Positions 22,500 through 35,000 of a stretch of 64,000 bases of DNA are shown one piece after another (position 1 is the stretch's first letter; the number at the start of each line of letters is the position of its first letter). Below the pieces are notes generated by a model. It was given only the letters and a program-made list of their open reading frames with translations. It did not search any database and was not told the origin of the DNA. Source of the stretch: Streblospio benedicti (lineage: Eukaryota; Annelida; Polychaeta; Spionida; Spionidae). The DNA is taken from the NCBI GenBank assembly GCA_019095985.1, contig JAGTTF010005983.1, forward strand, positions 25,273-89,272, in the 5' to 3' direction. The position numbers and the translations under genes are program-made.

Positions 22500-23100
22500 T
22501 AATTGGGTTCTAAGTTTACTACATTGCTAATAACAACACGCAAAAAGAAAAAGATATTTAATATTTAATACATACTGCTAATTTTATGGGTTTACAAAAA
22601 TATTTGTTTGTCAAAATTCACTTAACTATAAGACTAACAAGCCAGATTTACCATTTATAGTTTTTAGTCACAACGCAAACGCCCGTTATGAGACCTCGCT
22701 TTTTATGGACAAAGACAAGGAGAAAAGTGAGTCAACAATGTTCTGGCAATGACCTTAAATCTTCACTGATTTACATTGTAAAGCGACAAGGAGTGTACGT
22801 GCAGCATGTGATGAGTCAGTTAGCCGGGGGGGGGGTTCCCTGGATAGCAGACAGGGATGCTGATAGATTGATATTCTTCAGGAACTAATGTTTCTAGGAT
22901 AGCACACGAAAGCGTACATATATATGTAATGCTTATTTCCAATGTGGTCCTGTTTGTTTGGATTGCTCCCCCCTGAAAGTTTTCGGTTTGCAATTTCACA
23001 GCTAACTTTCATTAAAGAAACTTTTTCATAGCTAGATATGACAAATATTAGGTATTTGATATTAACATTTTGTATTAAAAGACGTGTAGCTGAAATAGTT

Positions 23101-24360
23101 GGGATCGTGAAAGGGTCCACGAGCACCCCTCTTAAATGTTGTTGAAACCTACTTTTTTTATAATCCTTAGGGTATCCCTCAAACAGATTTAGATGTTGAC
23201 ATTGCCGCTTAATGTCCATTGGGGTTCGTTCAGCAGCTTTTTACATCCTGACCTTAGTGTTCATAAAATTCAAGACCATCTTGCATAAATGCGGATTATT
23301 TTTGTGATACATGCAAATGTCAAGAATATAACTGCTATCAATGTCTTCTAAATCGTTGTCTTGATTAAAAAGTAATGGTAATTTGTGCCTAGAAATATCA
23401 CGTAATGGAAAATATTTAGCTTGATTTCATGATTTTAGACCAAAAATCGCTTCGGTCTTGAAATGAGTCATTATTTAATTGGACCCTAATTTCATAAGTA
23501 TTGGTTTGATTTTGTTTTTATTTGGCAAAAAACGTCTACATATGCTCTAGTTTGTATTTCTGAAAAGACAATTCAATTATCTTCATTTGCTTTCATGTAG
23601 TGGTCTGTTGAATGAAAATGCGTCTGCCCCACCCCTAAATGACGTTAAACTAAAAAATTCAAATAGTTGGCATTCATCATTTCTTTGTATAAGATTTATT
23701 CATTTTTCTCATTTGAATTTGACTAAACATAAGCTATATATGCCATTCTCATATTTTGACACTATACCACTTTTCATTGCTTGGGAAAATCCAAGATGGC
23801 CACCACCGATTTCGTTAAATTTTACCCTTGCCACAAATCAGGCAAGGAGTATCTTCAATAGTTGCCAGGCATGTTTTTTAGTCTTATATCAAAACATTAT
23901 GTCAAAACTATTATTCTATAGTTATTTCCATAAGATATACATAGTACTAAACAAGTAAGTCTATGGTTAAAGAGTAGTATGTTTTACTTAATATACCTTA
24001 TTTAGTGTTTTGATTTACTGTAAGATAGAGATGTAAGTTAATATTTAATGATCTAGAAAATGAAAAGTTATCTTGAGAATGTCTAGGCAATACATAGTGT
24101 CTTACACTATAATACTTAATATTTTATATTTTGTTAATCTAAATTAAAAGCCAACTATGACTATGTGTTTACTTAGTTACAGAAGAATTCAATGAATTTG
24201 GTTGTTTTAGATAATACTAATGCCAATATCAAAGGAAAGAGCAAATTGCTGTCAAGATGAGCCAATTAAGGGGAAAAGCAAAAACACACATTTTTTTTTC
24301 ATTTTGATGGTATTGAACATGGACATGGTTGATTTACATCATTTCAGGATGCAACAGGCA
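23101..24360. other. No gene recognised
   Basis: AT-rich. A 123-codon open stretch at 23587-23958 has no plausible start or motif and low-complexity composition. Nothing else was identified. Confidence 0.4.
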
Positions 24361-24369
24361 AAGCAGATG

Positions 24370-24656
24370 AGAAGATGGTTATTTGCAACAAATAATAAGC
24401 AAACGCTTATTGCAACCAGCACAATCAAACACAATAATGAAAGACGTATGTTATCTAATCCCAAGTTGTCTTGATGGCCTTGATTTAAGCAGTTTTGGTT
24501 ACCATTGTAGATGCTACCAGCGGTTTACAGGAAACCTTCGGGTTGATAAAAGGCACAAGGCAAAACAGCAAGGCCAACCAACTTTGCCTCATTGAAACAT
24601 AAACCATCAGCATGTCATCAAATTGAGCAACAGGCTTTGGAGTTTGGTGAAATAAT
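24370..24656 (+). pseudogene. Family X remnant, earlier part (copy 2)
   Basis: Plus-strand text PAQSNTIMKDVCYLIPSCLD then HCRCYQRFTGNLRVDKRH corresponds to 15563-15900 inverted. The match stops at 24656, followed by about 30 bp of AT-rich filler before the Penelope fragment. Broken; function unknown. Confidence 0.4.
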
Positions 24657-24687
24657 GGATATAATATATAAATAATATAATTTTGGA

Positions 24688-25693
24688 AGATCTTGATAGC
24701 TTCCACGATCTTGCGACGGTGGGGGTTGTCTTCTCTGCCGATGACCTTAGCTACCAAGCCCTTTAACTTATGTCCAGAACTGTTTGTGCGGGTCTGTATA
24801 GCAGACTGGATGCTATGAGGATCTCAGTGTTCCTTTAACCCGGTCTCCAGGTTCCTACCTGTTTCACCAATGTAGGAGTCATGACAGCTGGGGCAAGTAA
24901 TGTCGTACACTACGCCAGTTTCTTGGGGTCATCCTTTTCCTTGTGTCTTACTAGTAGGTTCCGTAGTGTGTTAAACGGTTTGTGGAACGAAGGCACTCCA
25001 TGATACCTGAATATCCTTTGGATCGCTTCAGAAGCACCTTTCACATAGGGTAGCTTAACCGAGAACTTCCTGGGCTGGATATCTACCAGTTCAGTGGGCT
25101 CTTCTCTCTGTCTCTTGGGTGGGATCTTAAAAGCCCACGGTTTGTATCCGTTGATCCTAAATACCTCCTTCACGTGTCTGACTTCTTGCTGTCGGTCTCC
25201 TTCTTCAGTCACAAGGTGTTCTGCTCTTCGCAAGAGCTTGCGGCCCACAGAGCATTTGTGTTCCAGATGGTGATTTGACTCCCAGTTTAGATACTGGTCT
25301 GTATATGTGGGCTTTGGATATACTGTGACCTTCAGGGAACACACGTCCTCTCTATACAAGTATCTGGGAAAGCCATCTTACAATCCACTTCTTCAATTGT
25401 GAACTGGATACTGCGGTTCTGAGAATTCAGGTAGGTTGTGAATTCCTCTATCCTGTTCTGTGGAAGGATCGTGAATGTGTTGTCCACGTATCTGAATCAC
25501 ACCGAAGGGGTGACATGAGGGTTCTGGAGCACCTTCTGTTCGAACTCTTCCATCATCAGGTCCGCAACAGCAGGGGACACTGGGGAGCACATAGGAGCAC
25601 CTTGGATTTGTCTGTAAAAGACCTCATTGCAAACAGAATATGTTGTTTCAAGACAGCATCTTAAGATGGTGACGATTTGCTCCACGTATGTGC
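24688..25693 (-). mobile_element. Penelope-like retroelement fragment, copy 2
   Basis: Inverted copy of 14377-15395 carrying the reverse-transcriptase end (GAPMCSPVSPAV), the linker (KFSVKLPYVKGASEAIQR) and part of the GIY-YIG region. The 13-bp target repeat is kept on one side (25694-25706), while the other side has been lost. Broken in several places. Same insertion event as copy 1, spread by duplication. Confidence 0.75.
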
Positions 25694-25706
25694 TGTCACC
25701 CTTCCT

Positions 25707-26330
25707 GTAGATGCAAGTTTTTGAGTAAATACCGATACCATAGCATGAAGAAGCAACAGCTAGCTATAGAAAATGCTCCAATGACTGGACACGATAAACA
25801 GCTTGTAGCTCACAGAGAGGCCTTTGATGCGGTTGTTGAGTACACCAACAAATATTTTGTTGGTGAAAGAGAAATAGTTACCTTGCCATCCCTTCGGAAA
25901 ATATATGTTGAAAAGCTGACAGAATGGGGAGAATCAAACATGCAGTACCGAGGTACAAAGCTTCTTCGGGAACTTCAAAGCCATGAAATCAGTGAAAACA
26001 TTGCCATCGCAAAAGTTAACAGTCAAAGAGGATGTCTAGCTTTCATACTTATTTACAACAAATCCATCAGAGTTGAAGAGGCTATAACATTAGCTTTCAA
26101 CCTTACTTCCAGTGGCAAGTTAGCAGAAGTAGCCATCGTCATCCAACCAGTGGTGCAGAGGGCATTTGTACGGTTCAATCTGACGCCATGACCCCCAACA
26201 ACAGATGACATGGAGCTAAAACCTGAGGCAGTTTTACCAGAGGAACTCATCAGATTTGTGACCTGTCTCATTACAGGTGTCGATGAAAAGAATGATGTGC
26301 CCTACAGGATCAAACGTCAGTCAGTTAGCA
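25707..26330 (+). pseudogene. Family X remnant, later part (copy 2)
   Basis: The longest open block of the family here has REAFDAVVEYTNKYFVGER, TLPSLRKIYVEKLTEWGE and EEAITLAFNLTSSGKLAEVA, followed by LPEELIRFVTCLITGVDE. It is slightly better preserved than 13560-14363. Function unknown. The match to the other copy stops near 26330. Confidence 0.45.
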
Positions 26331-26339
26331 TTAAATCGA

Positions 26340-27370
26340 GTTGGTACTGCAAAAAGTGGTCTTAACATAGAAGCGGTCTCCGTATAGAGGTGGTCCTAAT
26401 TGGAGGTTTCACTGTATGTAACTCGGAATGTGACCAGAGCTTGCGCTGTTATCTCACAGGGCCGCTCCCGAGCAAAGTTCACGAGCAGCAGCAAGAGAAT
26501 AATGGATGGTTTCTTCTGCTTATTGTTTTGTTTTTCTATCAATGATTTGTTAATTGTTGGTCCGGCTCAGAGGATAAAGAATTAATCATACATTGACACA
26601 TAATTTCTTGAGTTATCATGCTCTAAAACTGACGTATTACCCAGAGAGGATTATCCCCTCTGCTCGAACTGACGTGATGCTGACGTGAATACAACGTATT
26701 CGCACTCACGAGGTATTAGGCTATATATACCCAGATATCATAGTTACACCGCCCCCCCCCCCGCAATCTTGTGCACGTGCGAATAAAGTACATGTCATGG
26801 TAGTAACCCACCCACCCTAACCATTTCCCTAAGTTTCCCCCTCAAACTCGCATCGTCTAGTGCTATATCCCCATCCAAAAACAAAATAAACATTATATAA
26901 TGTTAATCAAATCAAAGAGTGAGAAATATACCTTACCCCATGCTGAAATCTCAGCAAAAATCCAGGGCCATTTGTAATATCATTAATTGTCTCACCATTA
27001 TCCTTTCACAATTTCACACTTTTACAATTTCCCAAATTTCTCACAATTCGCAAAGAAAATGGACCCCCATTCTCATTCCTCATAAAAAAAATCAAGGGCC
27101 ATCCTCGCATCTCAATATAGGTACATTTCCCCCTCATCAAACAAATTAAAACACCACTCTCTACGAAAGGTCTTTTTTAATAATATTCTAATACATTGTA
27201 TTATTATATTTGATAATGTATTTTGATGATAAATCTTTTAATATAATGAATATCTAATTTGTATATATTTTCATTAATCTTCGTTCTTCAAACTTCGGAC
27301 GCAAATGGTAATAGTACAGAAAAAACATCTTTTTAAGACAAATACAGAAGAACCACTATTTTATGAAATA
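26340..27370. other. No gene recognised
   Basis: Mixed AT-rich sequence with a C-tract near 26750. Small open stretches have no motifs. Confidence 0.4.
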
Positions 27371-27373
27371 TAA

Positions 27374-27767
27374 GGGACCATTCAGTATTTATGACAGGGT
27401 GGGGTAGGAGGATTTTAGGGCGGGCCCTTAACTTTTGTCACAATATTTGGAGGGAGGGCTATCAAATTTTTCACACACTTTTGAGGGGGGCTATCAATTT
27501 TTTACTTGCAACGTACACCAATTTTTGAGAGATTTTGGGCTAAAATATACTTATTTTTATATGTTGATATTGATCAATTAGAATTTGAATTAACTGACAA
27601 TGATTGTGCTGACTGTTGAGGGGAGGGGTGTCATCAATTTTTATCACATGAAATTGAGGGGGGTCACCAGTTTTTTCACAGAGAATCGAGGGGGGGGGCA
27701 TTCTTTTTTTCACAGCATTTTTGGAAAATCCTCCTACCCCACCCTGTCACAAATACTGAATCATCCC
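27374..27767. mobile_element. Harbinger-like MITE, complete
   Basis: Left GGGACCATTCAGTATTTATG and right ATACTGAATCATCC ends form inverted repeats of about 40 bp that include GGGTGGGGTAGGAGGATTTT and its complement. TAA occurs on both sides, as expected for a PIF/Harbinger 3-bp target. The interior consists of G-rich and CTATCAATTTTTTCACA-type pieces and is non-coding. Confidence 0.75.
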
Positions 27768-27787
27768 TAAGCCTCTCGTAGAGAGTG

Positions 27788-28018
27788 TTAAACCACGTAA
27801 GCGTGCACTGACCGGGCGTGGTTTTGTTGTCCACGATGTGCACGATGCATGATGTGCACGTTGTTGCTGTCGTACAAATCCCCGGCCGCGGCGGACGAAC
27901 AGTTACACGTCACTGTCTCACGCGCATGCGTCACCGGGTACTGCCGAGCAGCGCACCTGCTGCTGTAGTACCCGCGACAGTACACAAACAGTGCCAGCAG
28001 TACTGCAGGAAAGAACAC
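27788..28018 (-). other. GC-rich open stretch, possible exon
   Basis: A CpG-rich island in AT-rich surroundings. The minus strand stays open through FFPAVLLALFVYCRGYYSS and on to THARETVTCNCSSAAAG. A good 3' splice-like sequence (TGTGTTCTTTCCTGCAG) lies at its upstream edge. A hydrophobic segment is visible, but no family is recognised. It could equally be a promoter island. Confidence 0.3.
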
Positions 28019-28207
28019 ACGGATAGCTTTGTCATTGTTCTATTAACAAATGCCTTGCTCCCTCAAATATTCAGGATTTGTAGGACAAATATATGAATGC
28101 CAAATACTAGAAGTTCAGTATCATTTCTTTATTCTACTATGAATTCATGAACTTTGGCCAGGGAATTGTTTTGTAAACAAGCCAAACACGTGGTCTTCTT
28201 GTTTGCT

Positions 28208-30730
28208 ATGACTAGTTCAACTTTGACCTGCCGAATCACATTATATTTTTATGCCCAGAACATAATTCAAATAATTTCCATTTGTCAATAAAACATCAGT
28301 AGAAATACTCAACTTTCTTGTACAATTATTAATATATTTGATACATGGCACCTATATAACAAACACCTCATAATTCAGTACTTTATACGTGACATCATCG
28401 ACAGGTTGCTAAAAAGTAGCCTCATCAAAGAATTACAAAATTCCTACCTGCAGACACCAGCGCGTACTGACACAGGAGAGAGCGGAACTTGAAGCGCAGG
28501 GATTCGGAAGACATAATTGTGTTCTTTCTCTGGTTTAGTCCTTTGTTGATGGCAGTGTTGTTTATTTCAAACACCAACAAGAATAAAAGTTATTTTGTTG
28601 ATGCTTATTTTTTAGTTTTTTTTCTGTTTTGCTTGGAAATATTCAATTCAATTTCAATTTCAAATATTCGAGCAACTTATCTAAAAACAAATATGCGTTC
28701 CATTTGAAAAATAACAATATTTCTTCCTTTATGAGAGTCTTTTGTTAATCCATTGACATGTGTAAATCCAAAATGAGAGAAAAACCCATCTGTGCCAAGG
28801 AAGAATGTGAAGTGTCTGTGTCTGTGACAAAGTCTGGGTGTGAGAGATAACAGTTTGAGGAGTGTGAGAGTTCAGTATCAATATGCAGATAGTTATAAAA
28901 ACTGCATGTTGTAATTCTAGTAAGTTTATGTGTAGTTTGAAAATTTTCAATCTATAGTTCTTATGCGTTATAAGAAGGGCATTTTTTCAATCGTACCTCC
29001 CGTATAGGAAGTTTGCTAATCATGGACATCTATAGAATGATTGTTGTGGGCGTGGGGTAGTGGTAATAGTGCGTTCGAAACCAGGTCGTGGGTTCGATCT
29101 CTGGCCGAGTCTGGTGATGGGTGTTGAGCAAACCTACCTCTAACAACACACTGCTCTGTGGTACCTACATGTTACCAGTCAGGCAAATGAACGCTAATGT
29201 AAATGATGGTAGCGCCATGGTAGCAATGCGGTGTATGCTCCCCAGTGTGTTGAGAAAGATATAGTGTGACAAGGATGCCAATGACCTGGTGTATACGTAT
29301 ATGTAAAGTCACTAGGAAAACTGTGAATTGCGACTTTAATGAGCATTTTTACATCATTTACATACGTAGTCACGGGTCTTAATTACGACTAGTGCTTATT
29401 TTATAGCTTCTAACAAGTTGGAACTACATCTCGTAAAAACGAAAAAAAACAGTAGCAGTAGCGGACGTTTGCGTCATTATACTGAAATAATGAAGTAAAC
29501 ATAGATGCCAATCATAAAACATGACGGATAAGATTTGATGATAGTGTTTTGTTTGTGAAACTTACTGCTGTGACCATTTTTCAGTCTGTGCTTTCCGAGG
29601 TCAGAGTTCACAAGTGGTGAGAACGAGAATCTATAGTAACGAGCGGTTTTCACAACTTGGCAAGTCCTACTTACGGTTTCGAACGCATCAATAAAACAGG
29701 GATTTGGGATTTCTCAATATTTTACTAGCCACGCCCCTTCAGTATCAACACTCGGCTTTCTACTGTGGGCTCGGAGGTGTCACTCAAACACAGGTTCCAC
29801 TATTCTTCAAAGACAGTAGAACACAGAATTAATTTTATAAAGAGAGCACTTCTATCGTAGCACCGTCTTTGCGTGCCCCTGTAAGTCTTGATTTGTAAAG
29901 AGATCATTGCAAACCTCTGTAAAACGACCACTTCTCTAATGAGACCAATAAAGGATGCTCCCATAGGTGGATTTATAGATAGAAAGTTTCTATTGTAGGT
30001 TGTGTTGCAATGACGGATATCTCTAGTACGCTGTAATGTCATCAAAGCTAACACATTGGGTCTATTATCATATTCTTCATGAGACTGGCTGTCAATAGAC
30101 CTATTGACAACACATAAACAGATGAGATTAATATTTTAGCGAGCATTCAGCCCTTGACGCGTTCAAGCGAATGTCATCTATGTAATTAATCGTGTGTTTT
30201 GGATTTGGGTGTGTGTGTAACAATGCCATTGTCTGGGCAATAAACATAACAATAAAGAAACAAGTCAATGTCATTGTCTGGGCAATAAACATGTAATAAC
30301 GGAGTCAGGGACCGTAACGACCTGGTGGGGAAATAGTTCTTAGACAATACAGCAATTACTCTAATCAATATTGTTATTGTTTGTTTGTGTGTGTGTTTTT
30401 CCTTTTTTCCATGTGAGTGTACGTTTTAAGCCAATCTAAGCGCTGTTCAGTCATCGCTGTGTACTTTGTATGACAAACAGATGCATTAAGACCAAGACCA
30501 ACTAACAGCCCCTGGGCAACAAACGTAATCGGCGCTTGTAGCTGTAAACGTACGACGTATTCATGCGTGAAACGATTCACTAGACCCAGGTGTTCTGCTT
30601 ATCAAGGGGATCAAACATGTCAAATATGAGAATAAGTATCTTTTGAATGGATCTGCGATTCTATTCAGGGATCAAACTGATGTAGAAACTTACCTTAACG
30701 TGCGTCCAGGTTTTCTTTACTTTACCTTCT
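28208..30730. repeat. Duplicated block, copy 1 (direct copy at 60139-64000)
   Basis: The match starts abruptly at CTAGTTCAACTTTGACCTGC and runs to the window end in the other copy. From about 29120 it also matches 48490-44830 inverted. Copy 1 lacks two insertions present in the third copy: the 971-bp element and the small MITE. No gene was recognised inside. Confidence 0.8.
29068..29690. mobile_element. Short form of a TIR element ending GGTGCGTTCGAAACC
   Basis: The ends AGTGCGTTCGAAACC and GGTTTCGAACGCATCA are inverted repeats, and TTCGAA is at the core of each. The full-length relative is 61062-62745. It contains SINE-like sequence (29105-29240) and lacks the nested 971-bp element. Confidence 0.5.
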
Positions 30731-31258
30731 TTCCCGCCCGTTTTTTCTGTCTATCCATCTTTGTAGCATTTTTTTAAACTTAACTTAGACGTGGTAACAC
30801 CCTGTTTGTCATTATGAATTACGTTTAAGAAACACAGTAATATTTTCAATGTCCTCGGCGAGTATCTGATAAATTTCTGGATACCAAACTCAATCATTAT
30901 ATCTTTTTTTTTAATGCCGCTACTGCACCCACATGTAGCTATTTAAAATCTAAAACATATTTGCATTATATAAAAGTGAATCCCGTAAACCGACGATGAT
31001 AGAAACTCTGTCAAAAGATAAATAATCTACTAAGAAATAACATTTCTGCAATAAGGAGATTTAAACTCATTTTGCTGACAACCGTTGTATAATCCGTGGT
31101 ATTAATCCAAATCAACTGTATCATTTACCAGCAGTGTGCATTACAACATGACGTGACTACCTAACCATCGCTATTGTATTAACATTTAGAAGTGGATCAT
31201 TGCACATTCAAACTTTAACTTCCTTTGCAATATACTAAAAAAAATCCCATTTACTGGA

Positions 31259-31417
31259 TAATCCTTATATACACGTTTTCTACCGACTTTTGAGCTTGCT
31301 CACGCTATAAGTTTACAAACTTGAGCAGCTGAGTATCCAACATGGATAATCCTCGTTTACCGCCTTAATCCATCGCTCACTAATCCAACTTCTCGTCTGC
31401 GCAGCCAACGCTAATCC
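31259..31417 (+). promoter_or_regulatory. Cluster of five TAATCC motifs
   Basis: TAATCC occurs at 31259, 31347, 31366, 31381 and 31412. All five are kept in the inverted copy (GGATTA at 45652, 45562, 45541, 45526, 45495) with almost the same spacing. TAATCC is the site of K50 homeodomains (Otx, Pitx, Gsc type). Function is inferred only. Confidence 0.45.
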
Positions 31418-31429
31418 CCTGATTAATTA

Positions 31430-31800
31430 TGCGCACCTCGCAGATCACGTGAGGCGTATCGACCAATCAGCGAGCGCGGTTTGTGGATAAAACAACAAGA
31501 CGAGAAAACACGTGCCTTGGAGACACCATATGCGCATGACGTGAGTGGCAGGTGCGCGGGGAATAGTTGATGAGGCGCCCATATTGGGGAAATGGTTGGT
31601 TCGCCAGGAATCCATGCAATATGCATGGTGGCGGGCTGCGCCGTGAAAGGGACTAGACCTGATGAACCGGCGGGGACGGGATCGTCCGTCTGTCGGGCAC
31701 CACGCCAGGGGGGTCTGGGCCTCGGGGTTAATACCCTGACAGCCCCTGGTGGGGAACTGTATGTCGACAGTTGGCGGTATTTGGTGACATGTGTCGGTTC
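31430..31800. promoter_or_regulatory. GC-rich promoter-like island
   Basis: CACGTG E-boxes at 31446 and 31509, a CCAAT motif at 31463 and a CCATATTGG-like region near 31578 lie in a GC-rich stretch. It is duplicated inverted at 45090-45480. Open frames across it are not kept between the two copies, so it is probably non-coding. Confidence 0.35.
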
Positions 31801-31885
31801 TTTTATGCCATAAAAGCGTTGGAATTGATTTTGTAGTTCTAACTTTGTATGAAACGACGTGTAGTGTAATGAACAACTGTATAAC

Positions 31886-31960
31886 AACTGTGCAGATGGT
31901 GTCATTCTGGTCTCACAGCCTTGGTGTTGTGAGTTCGAGTCCTGTCAGGGCCACTTGATA
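31886..31960 (+). mobile_element. tRNA-like SINE head
   Basis: GAGTTCGAGTCC is a good RNA polymerase III B box, and GATGGTGTCATTCTGG may be a worn A box. The ends do not pair as a tRNA acceptor stem, so this is a SINE head rather than a tRNA gene. An inverted copy lies at 44975-45050. Confidence 0.4.
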
Positions 31961-32082
31961 TGGAAGCGGTGTCTTCAGCTATGTCAATACAGTGGTAGGA
32001 GCTTGATTGGCAGAACAGTGAGAGTAAAATTGAAGTGAACTGTGCGAAAGCGAGCAACTAACTCCCCAAACGACTACCGTAA

Positions 32083-35000
32083 CTCAGCAAAAATGGCGAC
32101 GTTAACAGCGCCCGATTCACGTTAGAAACTCGACTATTGTGTTTATTCTGTGCACTTATCTATCCGCCGGCACGGACCGTACGTCAAACGTAAAAACCAT
32201 TGTCTTAGCCAGATTTTATTTTCCCAGTAATAAATCAAAAAAAAAATAAAACGAGCACTGCAGTACTCACATGTAAAACGTAGATCAACTTTTGGAATGC
32301 AAAATATTAAGATGACATTTTTCTCCTGGCAAAGTATATATATATATATTGTGAAAGGTAAACGCTTTTTTCTTTGCGACTGCCTTGTTCGTAATGTATG
32401 TTAATTAATTTGAGTGACCTTTGAACCATATAAAGTTGGGACTAGTCATTTTTTTATTAACAGAAAATTCCATCATTACACTTTAAAAATTGGTTCAGGC
32501 ATCCAAGCTCGCCCAAAATCTAAGTATATCTAACTGATAGTACATGCTTTTTAGGATTTTTACACAAAAAATAAATATTTTCTGCAAATGCGGCCATAGG
32601 TAAATTTTAGCTCAAGTGTGGCAGGTTTTGTGCAATTATGAAGTCCTTCCCTTATATTACTACGAGAGAGAACTTTGGCCTACATAGTTAAGATTGAAAC
32701 AGTTGAATTTAACATAGATCTCCAAGCTCGCCCACTCTAATGTTGCCATTCATTCATAGAAAAACGGTTTTGAAAGGAGATTCTGCTCATTATGAAATTT
32801 TGAGTTGAAGTTGGACAATTTCACAAGTTCCCAGGATCACCGAAGCACCGAGGAGATGCGACTAGCGTGTTTTTCAATCACTGCTATTAGCCATTTGTTT
32901 AAAACAAATGCTAATTGTTCTACTTAGTTTTAGAAACTTAAGTACTATGTATTGCATCACAAAATTTATAATAGTTATTGTCTATGTAATATCTTGTAAT
33001 ATTGATGCATATTACGTGATAGAAAGATGTTTTATTGCACCCAGGATTATGTATTAGATAACCGATGGTCCCTCAAAATCTAGGCCTAACCAAATGGCGG
33101 CAATGTGAACCTTCTCTGCTAATTTTTTGCTTTAAAATGAACGATCTTGAACATAGAATGTGTATATAGAATGTGTATCTATAAACTATTTCATTTGATA
33201 AAATTTTGAATAAATCTAAGAATGTTCTGTTGCCTATGTTTGACTCTGCAAAGGACCTTGCAACTAGATTCAATGACTTTTTCATTACAAAAATTGCTGA
33301 TATTCGAAGGGATCTGGTCAAAATACAAAATAATGAAGGTCTGAATTCCAACATCTTTTGTACCATCAATATCAAAAACCAGCACCATTACTTACAAATT
33401 TTGAAAAGGCAACAGAAAATGAAATCAAGAAGATTATTTTACCTACTAAACCTACTACTTGTGCTAGATTTTAAAAACTATAGACCTGTATCCAACTTAA
33501 TGTACCTTTCAAAAATCATAGAACGAGTTGTAGCTAAACGCACTTTACATCATATGGATATTAATGATTTACATGAACTCTATCAGTCATCTTACAAGAA
33601 GTATCACAGTTGTGAAACAGCGGTGTTAAAGGTAAAGGATGATATTGTTACAGCTGTTGATAGTGGCAAGTGCGTCCTTCTCGTTCTGTTAGACCTATCT
33701 GCAGCATTTGACACTGTGGATCATGAATGTCTTCTTAAAGTTTTGCATGAAAGATTAGGCATTAGTGGGCTAGCTCTTGAATGGTTCCGTAGTTATTTGA
33801 ATGATCGTGTTCAATCAGTTCTCATTAATGATAGTGAATCAGATATATATCAATTATTATTTGGAGTACCTCAAGGGTCAGTACTCGGTCCAATATTGTT
33901 CATCATATACACATCTCCACTTGGTGATATCATGAGGCATTATGGAGTTATGTTTCATCTTTATGCAGATGACACTCAATTGTATGTTTCATTTGATACA
34001 GAAGATATAGCTAAAGCTTTTCAAAAAATGGAAGAATGTATCAGAGCTATACGAATATGGATGGCAAACAGCTTTTTTAAAGCTTAATGATAGTAAGACC
34101 GAGGTATTATTAATTGGTTCTCCTAGCAAGTTAAAGTCATTACCCAACTCACAACTTCGTATTGGAGATGATTACATATCACCAACAAAAGCAGTTAGGA
34201 ACATTGGGGCCATGTTTGATTCTACTATGTCTATGAAATATCATGTTGCGGCCATTTGCAAAGGAGCATGGCATCATCTTCGTATGATTAGCCAAATTAA
34301 ACCCTATTTAGATTCAGATACAGCAAAAAAATATTAATGCATTCTTTTGTTGGTTCTCGCCTAGATAACTTTAACAGTCTTCTGTATGGATTACCCAAAA
34401 AAGATCTCTACAAGCTTCAAAGAGTACAAAATGCAGCAGCTCGTATAGTGTCAGGATCAAAATCATATGATCATATCACCCCTATTTTGAAAAATCTTCA
34501 CTGGTTACCAATAGCTCAACGCATAAATTATAAAATTGCATTATTAACATTTAAAGCTTTGCATGGTATGGCACCATCATATATTAAATCACTTTTGGTC
34601 ATAAAAAATAAATGTAAAAATCTAAGATCTAATTCAAATGGAATTCTTTTAGCAAAACCAATTACCAAGCTTGTGTCATATGGTGATAGATCATTCAGTG
34701 CAGCGGCTCCGAAAATCTGGAACAATCTACCAGTACATTGTAGGAATGCGAGAACTCTAGATGGTTTCAAGTCTCATCTAAAGACATTAATTTTCTTTCC
34801 ATTTTTGTCAGTTTTGTATATGTTGAATTCTAGTACATGCATATGTATTTTTATAATGTCCATTTATAATGTCCATTATTATTATTATTATTATTATTAT
34901 TATAAGAAAAAAGTTATTATTACTTGTTTCATGTGGTTTGCAGTTCATTCATCATAAATGTCAATGTCATAAATGTCAATGAAACATATCACTTGCAGTT

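Larger units (their letters stand above)
17931..23100 (-). repeat. ZNF3 unit, direct copy of 51135-56280
   Basis: Both blocks contain, in the same order, an AGCTATGAA-rich piece, a Harbinger-like MITE fragment, a 2.4-kb AT-rich segment with a hAT, the ZNF 3' flank, the coding region and its upstream flank. The copies differ by many small indels. Confidence 0.75.

Noticed and set aside
23587-23958. 123-codon open stretch
   Set aside because: No proper start, no motif, low-complexity composition and no paralog support.
31423-31905. 160-codon open frame on - in the GC-rich island
   Set aside because: The inverted copy at 45 kb does not keep the frame, so the openness reflects base composition.
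31886-31960. A functional tRNA gene
   Set aside because: Only the B box is convincing; no cloverleaf could be drawn.
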